This document shows, in pieces, positions 1 through 10,150 of a DNA stretch of 23,187 nucleotides. Where the stretch lies: assembly GCA_903861015.1 (NCBI GenBank), contig CAIOSL010000078.1:1-23187 (forward strand), read 5' to 3'. The notes under the pieces were generated by a model. That model was given only the letters and a program-made list of their open reading frames with translations, was not told where the DNA came from and did no database searches. This DNA is from an uncultured bacterium (GTDB lineage Bacteria > Patescibacteriota > Saccharimonadia > Saccharimonadales > Saccharimonadaceae). Position 1 is the stretch's first letter. Each line of letters starts with the position of its first letter. The translations under genes were made by a program, and so were the position numbers.

Positions 1-1423
<1,423 letters not shown>

Positions 1424-1425
1424 GT

Positions 1426-2955
<1,530 letters not shown>

Positions 2956-2975
2956 CTCTATTAATTATCCCTTCA

Positions 2976-3374
2976 TCATTTCTTATGGTTCGTCTTTAGT
3001 TGAGTTAGTTGTTTTTCTAAACTGGTATCCAGCTCTAAGCCCGCAAAGTCTAGGATTAGTCCGCCCAGCAGGCTAGGGTCGACGTCTTCGACTAGCTGAA
3101 CGTCATTGGCTCCGGTCTGACGACCGACCAATTCAACGATTGCCTGCCTGGTCTGATCGGTTAAGGCCCTGGCCGATACAACCGATGCCAACACCAGGCC
3201 GTTAAGGCTCAGTTGGTACTCGACATCACGAACAATCAGATCCAACTCTTTAACTCGTTTTGATTTGATCAAAAACGCCGCCAAACTAGTTGTCAGGGTA
3301 CCGATATTAGCCCCCTTGACCAGCTCTTTGGCATAATATTCAGCAATCTTTCGGCGAGACAGACGAACGGCCAT
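2976..3374 (-). CDS. atpH: ATP synthase F1 subunit delta, short form
   Basis: Stator subunit (OSCP equivalent) that ties the top of F1 to subunit b. Identified by position between atpF and atpA and by its C-terminal half: SARALTDQTRQAIVELVGRQ, then VDPSLLGGLILDFAGLELD and a terminal LEKQLTQL, matching the family's conserved VDPS-hGG motif and final helix. At 132 residues it is well below the usual 170-180. The C-terminal domain is intact, so the shortage is in the N-terminal helical bundle that normally grips the alpha N-termini. The start follows the atpF stop by 6 nt with only a weak Shine-Dalgarno; no upstream in-frame extension is available because the atpF reading frame ends there. Identity is strong; the functional effect of shortening is unknown. 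Confidence 0.88.
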   Translation of the reverse strand: MAVRLSRRKIAEYYAKELVKGANIGTLTTSLAAFLIKSKRVKELDLIVRDVEYQLSLNGLVLASVVSARALTDQTRQAIVELVGRQTGANDVQLVEDVDPSLLGGLILDFAGLELDTSLEKQLTQLKTNHKK

Positions 3375-3380
3375 AAAAAA

Positions 3381-3917
3381 CTACTCGACTTCCTTTATTG
3401 CCTTGGTTATTAGATCGCTGTCGATTTTGCTGGTTACAGCCTGACCCAAGATTTTCTCGGTCGCCATCGATACCAGATCAATCATCTCGCCGCGTAGGGC
3501 CTTTTTAGCAGCCAGAATATCTTTTTCGATCTGATCGGCCGCATCAGCAGCTATCTTATCGGCACGCTGACGTGATTTTTCTTCAGCCTTGGCAACCATT
3601 TCAGCAGCTTCGGCTTTGGCGGAGGCCGCTATATGCTTAGCCTCTTCACGAGCCTCGTGCAGCAGTTTTTCAACCTTTTTTTCGGCTTCTTCGGCTAATT
3701 TTTGGGCGTGCTGCGCAGCCTTGGTGCTTAGCTCGATCTGATCATGACGCTCATCAATTGATTTAATTAACCACGGATAAACCAATTTGCCCAGCAGCCA
3801 AACGATGATCAAAAAAGCAATGATCTGAAAACTCAGCATCATCCAATCGATACCCAAAACATCAATCAAGCCGCCACCAGCTGCTGATCCAGATGCAAAG
3901 TATTGTAGGGGCAACAT
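3381..3917 (-). CDS. atpF: ATP synthase F0 subunit b
   Basis: Peripheral stalk subunit linking the membrane a subunit to delta/F1. 178 residues. A single membrane helix lies at about residues 26-50 (MMLSFQIIAFLIIVWLLGKLV, ending YPWLIKSIDER), followed by a long charged alanine-, lysine- and glutamate-rich coiled coil to about residue 150 and a short C-terminal segment EKILGQ that normally meets delta. The Shine-Dalgarno AGGAAA overlaps the atpE stop codon 12 nt upstream, implying coupling. Only one b gene is seen, so the stalk is presumably a homodimer. Confidence 0.95.
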   Translation of the reverse strand: MLPLQYFASGSAAGGGLIDVLGIDWMMLSFQIIAFLIIVWLLGKLVYPWLIKSIDERHDQIELSTKAAQHAQKLAEEAEKKVEKLLHEAREEAKHIAASAKAEAAEMVAKAEEKSRQRADKIAADAADQIEKDILAAKKALRGEMIDLVSMATEKILGQAVTSKIDSDLITKAIKEVE

Positions 3918-3929
3918 AGGGTTAGTTTC

Positions 3930-4142
3930 CTACAAGAACTTTGCGATAATCGCAACAATGATACCAATGATGGCCAAAGAGTCACAAAAAACGATAGCCG
4001 TGATCATCAAAGTACGAATATCGCTTAGTTTCTCGGGGTTGCGGCCCAAGGCGGTTAATGCGCTTGATCCGATTAAACCGATACCCAACGTTGCACCGAG
4101 GGCTGGTAGGGCATATGCTAGTCCAAAAGCTAATTGATCCAT
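3930..4142 (-). CDS. atpE: ATP synthase F0 subunit c
   Basis: Proteolipid that forms the rotating c-ring. 70 residues in two membrane helices joined by the polar loop GRNPEKL (R34-N35-P36). The ion-binding carboxylate is Asp54, exactly 20 residues after the loop arginine as in E. coli (Asp61), whereas most bacteria have Glu. The helix-1 position that is Gln in well-known Na+-binding rings is Ile21 here, so proton coupling is the simpler reading. A glycine-rich first helix (GATLGIGLIGSS) is normal. A good Shine-Dalgarno (AAGGAG) lies 11 nt upstream of the ATG. Confidence 0.95.
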   Translation of the reverse strand: MDQLAFGLAYALPALGATLGIGLIGSSALTALGRNPEKLSDIRTLMITAIVFCDSLAIIGIIVAIIAKFL

Positions 4143-4176
4143 ATTGTTTTTTACTCCTTTTATTACCTTAATTATA

Positions 4177-4989
4177 TCATTCCAGCTTTAACGCCGTTTT
4201 AGACGTAACAGCATGGGAATGGGCGTCAGATGATGGGCCGTGCGAACTAACGGCCAGGGCAATAAATATCAAGGATAGAACAAAGAAGGCATAGGCCTGA
4301 ATAAAGCCAACCAACATTTCAAATGCCATAAACACCGGCAGGGTAACAGTCGCAAAATAACCGGTTAACAGAGCAATTACCACCAACAAAGTTTCGCCGG
4401 CAAAGGCATTGCCAAACAGACGCAGGGCCAGCGAAGCACCGCGCGAGAACTCGCCAACCAATTCCAAGATGCCCTCAAACGAACCAACTGGGTCTTTGAA
4501 CGGATTACGCAAATAACGGCCGATATTGCCCATGACACCCATATGCCTGATGGCGTATATCTGTACGGTTATAACAATTACGATCGCTAGACCCAAAACA
4601 AAGTTGAGGTCGGCAGTTGGGCTGCGCAGCAAAGCCACGCCGTTAACCTTGATGCTGTCTAGACCCGGCAAGACACTCAGCCAATAGTTAAAAATTACCA
4701 AAAAAAAGATAGTTACCGACAAAGGAGCAGCCTTGCGGGCTAGCAGGCGATCGGGAATAATCTCGTAAGCTTGGTTTAGCAAGCCCTCAAATACCCATTG
4801 AATCATGCCGACAAAACGATTGTATTTGCCCTTCTTTACCATTGCACCAACATAGATCAAAACCGAGAGAGTAACAATTAACCCAACAATCCCGGTTAGC
4901 ATAGCATTAGTTACCGCAAAACCGCCGATCGAAAATATCTTTTGCGCAGCGATGTCAACTTGTAATTCAAAGGCGGCAAAATGGTTCAT
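4177..4989 (-). CDS. atpB: ATP synthase F0 subunit a
   Basis: Membrane stator subunit that supplies the two half-channels for the translocated ion. 270 residues, several hydrophobic helices. The essential arginine is Arg190 in SLALRLFGNAFAGE, and the upstream NPFKDPVG plus ELVGEFSRGASL segments are typical. The C-terminal helix carries QAYAFFVLSLIFIALA, again family-standard. The start overlaps the stop of the preceding small gene by 4 nt (ATGA), with AAGGAAG as Shine-Dalgarno, so translation is coupled. Confidence 0.97.
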   Translation of the reverse strand: MNHFAAFELQVDIAAQKIFSIGGFAVTNAMLTGIVGLIVTLSVLIYVGAMVKKGKYNRFVGMIQWVFEGLLNQAYEIIPDRLLARKAAPLSVTIFFLVIFNYWLSVLPGLDSIKVNGVALLRSPTADLNFVLGLAIVIVITVQIYAIRHMGVMGNIGRYLRNPFKDPVGSFEGILELVGEFSRGASLALRLFGNAFAGETLLVVIALLTGYFATVTLPVFMAFEMLVGFIQAYAFFVLSLIFIALAVSSHGPSSDAHSHAVTSKTALKLE

Positions 4990-5240
4990 TGTGTCTTCCT
5001 TAGGTTTTTAAATTGTTGAATTATTAGGACCAAACTGACTACCAAGCTAACACAGATCAGAACGATTGTCCATGTGGGCGCCATGTTAAACAGGTGATCC
5101 AACCCAATACCAACAAATGTACCGCCGATCATCGGTACAAAGATCCGCCAAGTAGTGTCGAGAATGGTCATAAAAAGCATTGTCGCAGCGGTATGTTGCG
5201 AACCCGTCGTCTTGCTTTTCATTTTAGGCGACCATATCAT
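4986..5240 (-). CDS. AtpZ/AtpI-like small membrane protein heading the ATP synthase operon
   Basis: 84 residues with two predicted membrane helices (about 32-49 and 55-74). The first contains VPMIGGTFVGIGLDHLF, which fits the G-x3-G-x-x-LD pattern of the AtpZ/AtpI family (often listed as a putative F0F1-ATPase subunit or Mg2+/Ca2+ transporter). Family members usually sit first in atp operons and are linked to c-ring assembly or Mg2+ uptake; that role is known for the family, not shown here. A second Met at residue 7 is an alternative start. Neither start has a Shine-Dalgarno, but an extended -10 ends 9 nt before the first ATG, suggesting a leaderless mRNA. Confidence 0.8.
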   Translation of the reverse strand: MIWSPKMKSKTTGSQHTAATMLFMTILDTTWRIFVPMIGGTFVGIGLDHLFNMAPTWTIVLICVSLVVSLVLIIQQFKNLRKTQ

Positions 5241-5249
5241 ATACTGTAT

Positions 5250-5258
5250 ACTGTAACA
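5250..5258 (-). promoter_or_regulatory. Extended -10 promoter of the ATP synthase operon
   Basis: On the minus strand TGT-TACAGT, an extended -10 (TG-N-TANNNT), with a TGTACA -35-like hexamer 17 nt further upstream (5273-5278). The hexamer ends 9 nt before the first ATG, so transcription would start about 2-3 nt ahead of the start codon. A second possible extended -10 is listed separately at 5317-5325. Confidence 0.5.
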
Positions 5259-5316
5259 AAGAATAATTTTTTTGTACAGATAGGTAGCTATATTCCGCGA
5301 CGAAATAATCCACTAA

Positions 5317-5325
5317 AATATATCA
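5317..5325 (-). promoter_or_regulatory. Alternative extended -10 upstream of the ATP synthase operon
   Basis: On the minus strand TGA-TATATT. If used, it would give a leader of about 70 nt before the first atp gene. It competes with the closer element at 5250-5258; the sequence alone cannot decide between them. Confidence 0.3.
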
Positions 5326-5349
5326 CCAGATCGACGCCAAGTGACAATT

Positions 5350-5493
5350 GTCAAACCAAGCGCCAATTCTTGACTGAACGCAACGCCTTAGAATCAGCTG
5401 AATACCAAATGCTAATTCAGCCGTTCCTCGAGCTGTCAGTTTACCAGTGCAATATATGCCTAAAATGGCACTTAACTCGTCAAACCAAGCGCC
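5350..5493. repeat. 15-bp direct repeat pair upstream of the ATP operon
   Basis: The sequence GTCAAACCAAGCGCC occurs at 5350-5364 and again at 5479-5493, in the same direction, 129 bp apart. On the minus strand each copy reads GGCGCTTGGTTTGAC, and weaker similarity (TCAAAAAC versus TCAAGAATT) extends a few bases on the 5' side. Spacing and position would suit a regulator site or remnants of a small duplication. Confidence 0.6.
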
Positions 5494-5503
5494 GTTTTTG
5501 ATT

Positions 5504-8500
5504 TTAGTTAACCGTAAAGACACCGCTGATGGTAAATATTCTTATAGTATAACCTCCGGCTTGAGGGGTGCCGCTCGGGTTGGCGTTGTTAGAATCGGTA
5601 TAAACAATCGTATTGCCGCCAGTCGCCGTAATTGAACCGGTAGGGTAGGATACGATGACAATACCCGAGCCACCATTGCCACCAACATATCCCGTTCCGG
5701 CGCCACCGCCACCACCGCCGCCGCCAGTGTTGGACGTACCGTTATAACCATTGCCGCCAGAAATATCCTTGTTGCCGTTACCGCCACCGCCCAGTCCGCC
5801 CGTGCCGACCGTGCCAGATTGATGAGCACAGCCGCCGCCACCGCCGGCGTAGTACACGGACGCTCCCGATATCGAGAAGGCGATTCCAGGGCCACCATTG
5901 CCACCATTATTAACCGAGGCAGAACCGCCTATACCCCCGGCACCACCACCACCAGCACCACCCCAGCCATAATTACCACCCACACCACCGGGCTTACCGA
6001 ACTGCTCGACTGGCTGGGCTGGACCCGGCATACCGACAGCGCCGCTATCAGCTGGACTGCCGCCGCCGCCGTTACCGCCACCACCGCCAGACACGCCAAT
6101 GCATGGACCACTGGCGCAAGTCCTGGAACCACCGCCACCGCCACCGACCGCAACAAAGCTACCAAATGATGTATTGCTGCCATTAGCGCCCCGGCCACCG
6201 CCGTTATACGACTGGTCGCCCTGACCACCGGCACCAACTACCACCTGAGTCGAGCCTTTTGCCAAATAAGTAGCATAGAAAATACCGCCACCACCGCCAC
6301 CACCGCCAAAAGCACCGCCACCGCCACCACCGGCCACGCCCAAAACCGTAACAGCTGGGTTAATAACAAATGTACCGTAATTTGTAAACGTGTGATAAGT
6401 ATACCCACCACTGGTCGTGATCGTACCACCGCTAGCCGAAAGTGAACCGGTTAGATACTTAATCACCACAACTCCAGACGATCCATTAGCCGATGGGCCG
6501 CCGGCATTACCAGCTGAACCGCGCAATGAATTGCCCGAATCTCCAGCCGTGGTGCCATTGCCACCGGTTAATACTGGCGACGAGACAAAAAGTGGGTTGT
6601 AGTATGAAGATCCGCCGCCACCGCCACCCATTGTGTTCGATTCGGTATAGCCGCCGGCCGAGCCGCCAAAATAACCACCACCACCAGCGCCGCCATAGCT
6701 ATTAAGTCTTGGTCTGCCGCCCTGCAGTGCACCCTGACCACCGCTAACGTTAGCTGAATCCGCGCTAGAGTCAGCTCCTGCGCCCGATTGTGTACCGCCA
6801 TGGCCAGCATAGGCCGTCTTGCCATCGTAGGCGGCCGTTCCGTCTTGACCGACCGCGCCACCACCCGCGCCACCAACGTTGCCAGTGCCAGCTCGGCTAC
6901 TACCGCCACCGCCACCGCCACCGGCAATCAACAATGCATTTGCTTGATAAGTATAGGCAGACATAAATACACCAGAATAGCCACCACCGCCGCTACCATA
7001 ACGGTTATCGCTATTATTATTCGAAGCGCAACCACCGCCACCAGGCGCGCAGGCAACCGAACCGCCGTTATAACTGTTGACGACACCGCCGCCGCCAACA
7101 ACGACCGAATAGGTTGTTCCGGCGACAACGCCAAATGTGCCCTGGGCGGCACCACCCGCGCCACCAGCCGCACCATAATTCCAACCACCCGGCGAACCGC
7201 CGGCGCCACCACCACCCCAGGCATACGCCTGAACCGGTGTACCGATCATAAAAATACCGCTAGACGTGAATGTATGAACTGTATAACCACCCGTATATGG
7301 TGTGGTCGATCGCGGATTAGCGTTGTCAGGGTCGGTATAGGTAATAGTACCACCCGTCGCCGTTATTGACCCAGTAGGGTAGGAAATAATGACAATGCCC
7401 GATCCACCAGCACCACCAGCCTGCGCCGCCTCGTTAGCATTAGTCAGCGAACCGCCACCGCCACCGCCGGTATTAGCAGATCCGGCTGTTCCGGTGCCAG
7501 TAGTAACACCACTGCCCGCACCACCGCCACCCTGTCCGCCAGTACCAGCCGTAACACTACCGGCGCCACCACCGCCACCGCCGTAATATGTCAAATTACC
7601 AGATATAGAATAGCCTAGGCCGGCACCACCATTACCAGCAACTGACAAACTTGTCGCGTCATAACCCACACCACCCGCGCCGCCGCCACCGCCGGCCGAA
7701 CTAGGATTAGTGTCATAGCCGTAGTCATTACCACCGTTATTACCTTGGCCTTTAGTGCCAACGGCGCTATCCAAGCCTTGACCGTTCTCGCCAGCGCCGC
7801 CACCAGATCCGCCAGACGAAGGCGCAATCGTCCAGGTACCGCCATAACCACCGCCTTTGGCGACCAATTTATCAAATGACGAATCTTGGCCATTATTGCC
7901 GGGGTTAAAGCCCGAGACTCCGTTGCCACCAGCACCAACAATAACACCGTACGATCGAGCCGTAACACCGTAAGAGCTGCTATAAATAACGCCACCGCCT
8001 GCACCACCACCGCCTGCAACGCTAGTACCGCTTGATCCGCCACCCGAGCCGCCGGCGCCAACAACCAATACTTTAATCGATGACGTGTTTGGGATAACTG
8101 CAAATGTTCCGCTGGTCGTAAAAGTATGGACCGTATTGTTGCCAACCGTCGTCACCGTACCACCGGTGGCCGTTAATGAACCTGTAGGATAGGAAATAAT
8201 AACCACACCCGAACCGCCGGTGCCTCCGTTATTATATACACCTGAATTATATGATCCGCCGGCACCGCCTCCACCAACACCCGACCAGCCGGTGTTGCCA
8301 GCGCCGTTAACGACAGCATCGCCACCGCCACCCACGCCACCACGACCAGTATAGCTACCGCTAACTTCGCCGCCACCGCCACCGCCAGCGTAATACGTTA
8401 GCGTGCCAGATATCGAATTAGGCAGACCCATACCGCCATCGCCGCTGCCGGTCGAGTTAGATCCGGCCGACCCGGCACTACCGGCGCCACCACCACCACC

Positions 8501-10144
8501 CGCGCCGCCAATCCAACTGCCTTCAACATAACCCGCACCGCCTGCATTACCCTGACTACTCATACTGACACCACCAGCGCCTGTTGGGTAACCGATATTA
8601 ATCGGCGCACCGCCACCAGATCCGCCACCAAAGCCATAAAAACCACCGTGGGACGCACCAGCGCCACCACCAAGAGCTAAAATAATTGCCGAATTATCGG
8701 CCGTATCGCTGATATTGCGACCATAAACCTCGACCCGGGCCGAACGATTCATGCCAGCCGTACCACAACAGCTATACCAGTCACCGGCACTATAACTCCA
8801 TGCGCCATTGGCGGCTGATCTGACACCAATACCACCACCGACATCGTCGGAATTCCAATCGCCAGGACCGTTTTCATTAAACCTAAAACCCCAACGAGCA
8901 CCCGATGCCACACCACCCAGATCGCCTAACTTAGTGCCCCAAGCCGATGGGCCAGGAGGGCCAGCCTGAACTGCTTGCGCACTAAAGTAGGTTGCTGTGC
9001 CGCCATAAAAGAAATATGGCGAAGATGTGTGATTACCCCAGTTACGAAACTCATTAAAACCAGTCAGTGGCGTACGGCTGGCCCAAGCGTTGTCGTGCAA
9101 CCATCTAATACCGCTCATATCCGGCCAGCGCGCCATAATGTCAGTAACAGTCGACTCGTTGAATGATCGATATTTGGCATCGGCATCATTCAAAGTCAAG
9201 TCGTTCGGGTTGAGAGTGTTATTAGTTGTCCAATAATTTGAATCGTAGTTAAAGGTATTGCCGCGGGTTGCCTTTAACATCATCGTCCAACCGCCACCGT
9301 CATATGTCATATCACAATAGACCTGGAATGGGGTATTTGCCCCAGCGCCGTCGGGGTCAATCCAGTAAACGCCATCGGTCGATATACCGTCTAGCTTTAA
9401 CGAGTAGCAACTTTTGCCGGCGTAAGCGGCCGACGAGCCATAGGTTGGCGAGCCTTCGGCCGCAACATACGAACTTTGGCCATTACTGCCATTGCAACCA
9501 TTACAGCCACTGCCACCAGATCCGCCACTGCCAACATTAACCACATATGACTGGGACGTCACTGCAAACGACGGGTTAAAGACATAACCGCCGCCGCCGC
9601 CGCCCGATCCGGTGTTAGCACCACCGCCACCACCGCCTACCACCAACATACTAACCGTCGGGTTATTAACACTAGTCACGGCACTTTGGGAATATTGCCG
9701 CCAGACGCTACCATCAGATGTGCGCAGTAACTGTACGGCCCCGTAGACGTTGACGTTTTTGGCTATACCGTTGCCATCAACCTGGGGCATACCGATCGAA
9801 AATGACGACGCCACGCCATTATTGATCGATACAAAACAGCGACTGTCGGTTGTACCCGAAGGACAGCTAAAACCACCAATTTGCGTACCGGTACAATCGG
9901 TATTTGGCATCAGCGGATGGGCGTCGGACCACTGTGGCACGCCATTGTTATTTGATAAACACGATTTGGCATAAGCCACGCCAGCATCGGTTGCCGTAAG
10001 CGACAACTGGTTATAAAATTGCTGATTCATTGACGTGCGGATTGCCGCCGTCGAAGTCACCGCCACCAACAGAACCGTCAGCATGACGATCGATGCAATA
10101 AGCACAGTCGGCAACGCAAACCCTCTATGACGGCGATAATTCAT
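5504..10144 (-). CDS. Giant type IV prepilin-like, glycine-rich, fibrinogen-domain surface protein
   Basis: 1546 residues. The N-terminus MNYRRHRG/FALPTVLIASIV is a type III (prepilin) signal: a short basic leader ending in Gly8, then Phe and a hydrophobic helix of about 20 residues, followed by a pilin-like region with AATDAGVAYAKSCL and paired cysteines (to about residue 160). Glu at mature position 5 is replaced by Thr, as in PilX/GspK-like minor pilins. After that come four glycine-rich modules (about 163-654, 655-924, 925-1232, 1233-1502) that repeat the pattern HTF-x3-G-x-F, LVVGGGGGG, GNGG, YSISG-x-LTYY and GGSGIVIISYPTG. A fibrinogen-related domain (about 240-478) interrupts the first module. 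The chain ends with an orphan copy of the module's opening strand and TAA. It has no LPXTG sorting signal. Inference: exported and anchored by the type IV pilus machinery as a long adhesin or fibre tip, useful to a host-attached cell. No homologue can be named from sequence alone. Confidence 0.88.
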   Translation of the reverse strand: MNYRRHRGFALPTVLIASIVMLTVLLVAVTSTAAIRTSMNQQFYNQLSLTATDAGVAYAKSCLSNNNGVPQWSDAHPLMPNTDCTGTQIGGFSCPSGTTDSRCFVSINNGVASSFSIGMPQVDGNGIAKNVNVYGAVQLLRTSDGSVWRQYSQSAVTSVNNPTVSMLVVGGGGGGANTGSGGGGGGYVFNPSFAVTSQSYVVNVGSGGSGGSGCNGCNGSNGQSSYVAAEGSPTYGSSAAYAGKSCYSLKLDGISTDGVYWIDPDGAGANTPFQVYCDMTYDGGGWTMMLKATRGNTFNYDSNYWTTNNTLNPNDLTLNDADAKYRSFNESTVTDIMARWPDMSGIRWLHDNAWASRTPLTGFNEFRNWGNHTSSPYFFYGGTATYFSAQAVQAGPPGPSAWGTKLGDLGGVASGARWGFRFNENGPGDWNSDDVGGGIGVRSAANGAWSYSAGDWYSCCGTAGMNRSARVEVYGRNISDTADNSAIILALGGGAGASHGGFYGFGGGSGGGAPINIGYPTGAGGVSMSSQGNAGGAGYVEGSWIGGAGGGGGAGSAGSAGSNSTGSGDGGMGLPNSISGTLTYYAGGGGGGEVSGSYTGRGGVGGGGDAVVNGAGNTGWSGVGGGGAGGSYNSGVYNNGGTGGSGVVIISYPTGSLTATGGTVTTVGNNTVHTFTTSGTFAVIPNTSSIKVLVVGAGGSGGGSSGTSVAGGGGAGGGVIYSSSYGVTARSYGVIVGAGGNGVSGFNPGNNGQDSSFDKLVAKGGGYGGTWTIAPSSGGSGGGAGENGQGLDSAVGTKGQGNNGGNDYGYDTNPSSAGGGGGAGGVGYDATSLSVAGNGGAGLGYSISGNLTYYGGGGGGAGSVTAGTGGQGGGGAGSGVTTGTGTAGSANTGGGGGGSLTNANEAAQAGGAGGSGIVIISYPTGSITATGGTITYTDPDNANPRSTTPYTGGYTVHTFTSSGIFMIGTPVQAYAWGGGGAGGSPGGWNYGAAGGAGGAAQGTFGVVAGTTYSVVVGGGGVVNSYNGGSVACAPGGGGCASNNNSDNRYGSGGGGYSGVFMSAYTYQANALLIAGGGGGGGSSRAGTGNVGGAGGGAVGQDGTAAYDGKTAYAGHGGTQSGAGADSSADSANVSGGQGALQGGRPRLNSYGGAGGGGYFGGSAGGYTESNTMGGGGGGSSYYNPLFVSSPVLTGGNGTTAGDSGNSLRGSAGNAGGPSANGSSGVVVIKYLTGSLSASGGTITTSGGYTYHTFTNYGTFVINPAVTVLGVAGGGGGGAFGGGGGGGGIFYATYLAKGSTQVVVGAGGQGDQSYNGGGRGANGSNTSFGSFVAVGGGGGGSRTCASGPCIGVSGGGGGNGGGGSPADSGAVGMPGPAQPVEQFGKPGGVGGNYGWGGAGGGGAGGIGGSASVNNGGNGGPGIAFSISGASVYYAGGGGGCAHQSGTVGTGGLGGGGNGNKDISGGNGYNGTSNTGGGGGGGGAGTGYVGGNGGSGIVIVSYPTGSITATGGNTIVYTDSNNANPSGTPQAGGYTIRIFTISGVFTVN
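6449..7372 (-). other. Third glycine-rich module, resembling the ALK/LTK glycine-rich domain
   Basis: Residues about 925-1232. Unlike modules 2 and 4, which share long stretches with each other, this one carries SGGGGYSGVF, NALLIAGGGGGGG and GGAGGGGYFGGSAGG followed by GGGGGGSSYYNPL. That order resembles the extracellular glycine-rich domain of the receptor kinases ALK and LTK (PLIIAAGGGG, GGGGGGYIGG, FISPLG), a fold built from bundled polyglycine-II helices. The resemblance is by eye and needs a profile search. Confidence 0.55.
8711..9427 (-). other. Fibrinogen-related (FReD/COLFI-like) domain inside the giant protein
   Basis: Residues about 240-478. Opens with AGKSCYSLKL and a short strand, then DGVYWIDPDG, TPFQVYCDM, DGGGWTMMLKA: the order Y-W-I-DP-G, F-x-V-YCDM, GGGWT is the hallmark of fibrinogen C-terminal-like domains. 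It closes with GDWYSCCGTAGM and SARVEVYGRN, again typical. In animals such domains recognise sugars or acetyl groups; in bacteria they occur on surface proteins. Ligand here is unknown. Confidence 0.75.
9665..10144 (-). other. Type IV prepilin signal and pilin-like N-terminal region of the giant protein
   Basis: Residues 1-160. The predicted prepilin peptidase cut is after Gly8 (RRHRG/FALPTVLI). The mature N-terminus is a long hydrophobic then amphipathic helix (to about residue 50), as in type IV pilins, with AATDAG following, a common continuation in bacterial PilX-like pilins. Four cysteines (near 62, 84, 94 and 103) could form two disulfides outside the cell. The C-terminal strand GSVWRQYSQSAV is also pilin-like. 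Confidence 0.75.
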
Positions 10145-10150
10145 ACGCCA

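Larger units (their letters stand above)
5241..5503. other. Intergenic region between the giant prepilin gene and the ATP operon
   Basis: 263 nt without a convincing gene. It holds the two candidate -10 elements for the atp operon, a 15-bp direct repeat (5350-5364 and 5479-5493), a perfect 10-bp palindrome GACAATTGTC at 5343-5352 next to one repeat copy, and a weak 7-bp inverted repeat (5397-5403 with 5415-5421, loop 11 nt). No T-tract follows that hairpin, so it is not a typical terminator. The giant gene and the atp genes point the same way, but no transcription stop is visible between them. Confidence 0.6.

Noticed and set aside
3930..4142. Sodium-coupled ATP synthase
   Set aside because: The c subunit lacks the helix-1 Gln typical of Na+ rings and has Asp54 in E. 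coli-like context; proton coupling is simpler, though not proven.
5397..5421. Hairpin GCTGAAT/ATTCAGC as a terminator
   Set aside because: Seven base pairs with an 11-nt loop and no following T-run on either strand.
5323..5523. 66-residue minus-strand frame between the prepilin gene and the ATP operon
   Set aside because: It overlaps the prepilin end, has no ribosome site, and its internal repeat (GAWFD twice) only reflects the 15-bp DNA repeat.
5819..7586. Long plus-strand open frames (for example 6788-7369) opposite the giant prepilin gene
   Set aside because: They are Thr/Ala/Arg-rich or Pro-rich translations of the reverse of glycine codons, lack family features and change frame repeatedly. 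The minus-strand frame of 1546 codons explains the region.
5504..9660. Repetitive CCGCCACCACCGCC-type sequence as a CRISPR or satellite array
   Set aside because: The repetition comes from Gly-Gly codons in a coding sequence. There are no constant-length repeats separated by unique spacers.
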